A DNA stretch of 6,520 bases from assembly GCA_003223595.1 (NCBI GenBank), contig QHVR01000044.1:1-6520 (forward strand), in the 5' to 3' direction. Below the pieces are notes generated by a model. It saw only the letters and a program-made list of their open reading frames with translations. It was not told where the DNA came from and did not search any database. Position numbers and translations under genes: made by a program. The DNA comes from Acidobacteriota bacterium (GTDB taxonomy: Bacteria > Acidobacteriota > Terriglobia > Terriglobales > Acidobacteriaceae). Below are positions 6,429 through 6,520 of the stretch, piece after piece (position 1 is the stretch's first letter; every line of letters starts with the position of its first letter).

Positions 6429-6449
6429 AACTGCCAACTTCCAACTGCC
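6429..6449. repeat. Three tandem 7-bp repeats upstream of hfq
   Basis: On the + strand AACTGCC, AACTTCC and AACTGCC follow each other without a gap (6429-6435, 6436-6442, 6443-6449). The middle copy differs at one base. The array starts just upstream of the hfq Shine-Dalgarno, so it lies in the 5' untranslated or promoter region of hfq. Its function is unknown; it could be a slippage-generated repeat or a remnant of an intergenic heptamer array. Confidence 0.6.
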
Positions 6450-6520
6450 GGCCCAGGGCGCTTTGAGCCAGCTCCAAACCACAGCAGGTTCCCGAGCCTT
6501 CCCGCGCTCAAGGAACAAGG

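Noticed and set aside
6410..6520. C-terminus of miaA upstream of hfq
   Set aside because: Two - strand frames are open, but neither translation resembles the MiaA C-terminus, so no gene is called.
1..6520. CRISPR arrays, insertion sequences, tRNA or rRNA genes
   Set aside because: No spaced direct repeats, transposase motifs, terminal inverted repeats or tRNA-like cloverleafs were seen by eye.

Overview
This window looks like a chromosomal segment of a moderately GC-rich Gram-negative bacterium. The most likely source is the phylum Acidobacteriota (Terriglobia / Koribacter-like). That placement is an inference from protein style: very long, Gly/Asn/Thr-rich PilW- and PilX-type minor pilins, and an HflX with an Ala-rich N-terminal insert directly behind a 103-residue Hfq. 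It rests on no database search.

Layout. Positions 1-137 are an AT-richer leader with no confident gene. They hold a strong imperfect hairpin (20-51) whose 3' arm overlaps a Shine-Dalgarno-like AAGGAGA. Positions 138-4514 (+) are a compact four-gene minor-pilin operon in the classic order: GspH/FimT-type (138-635), PilV-type (610-1218), PilW-type (1215-2528) and PilX-type (2580-4514). The first three genes overlap each other by 26 and 4 bases, and the fourth has its own strong ribosome-binding site. A rho-independent terminator (4546-4586) closes the operon. On the opposite strand, converging on it, lies hfq (6409-6098) followed 11 bases later by hflX (6086-4617). The last 111 bases, upstream of hfq, hold its Shine-Dalgarno and a small tandem heptamer repeat but no recognisable gene; miaA, which often precedes hfq, is not visible.

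How the genes work together. The four pilins carry prepilin leaders ending in Gly followed by a hydrophobic helix, so a PilD-type peptidase should process them. By family knowledge they form the priming/tip complex of a type IV pilus or of a related type II secretion-like pseudopilus. The GspH, PilV (GspI-like) and PilW (GspJ-like) types have Glu at +5; the PilX type (GspK-like) does not, as expected for a tip-capping subunit. No major pilin, PilY1 adhesin, ATPase or secretin gene lies in the window. Hfq (sRNA chaperone) and HflX (ribosome-splitting GTPase) form an ordinary housekeeping/stress operon unrelated to the pili.

I see no clearly undescribed system here. The most distinctive points are the enlarged cysteine-paired minor pilins, the hairpin-containing leader ahead of the pilin operon, and the unusual HflX N-terminus with a probable TTG start.
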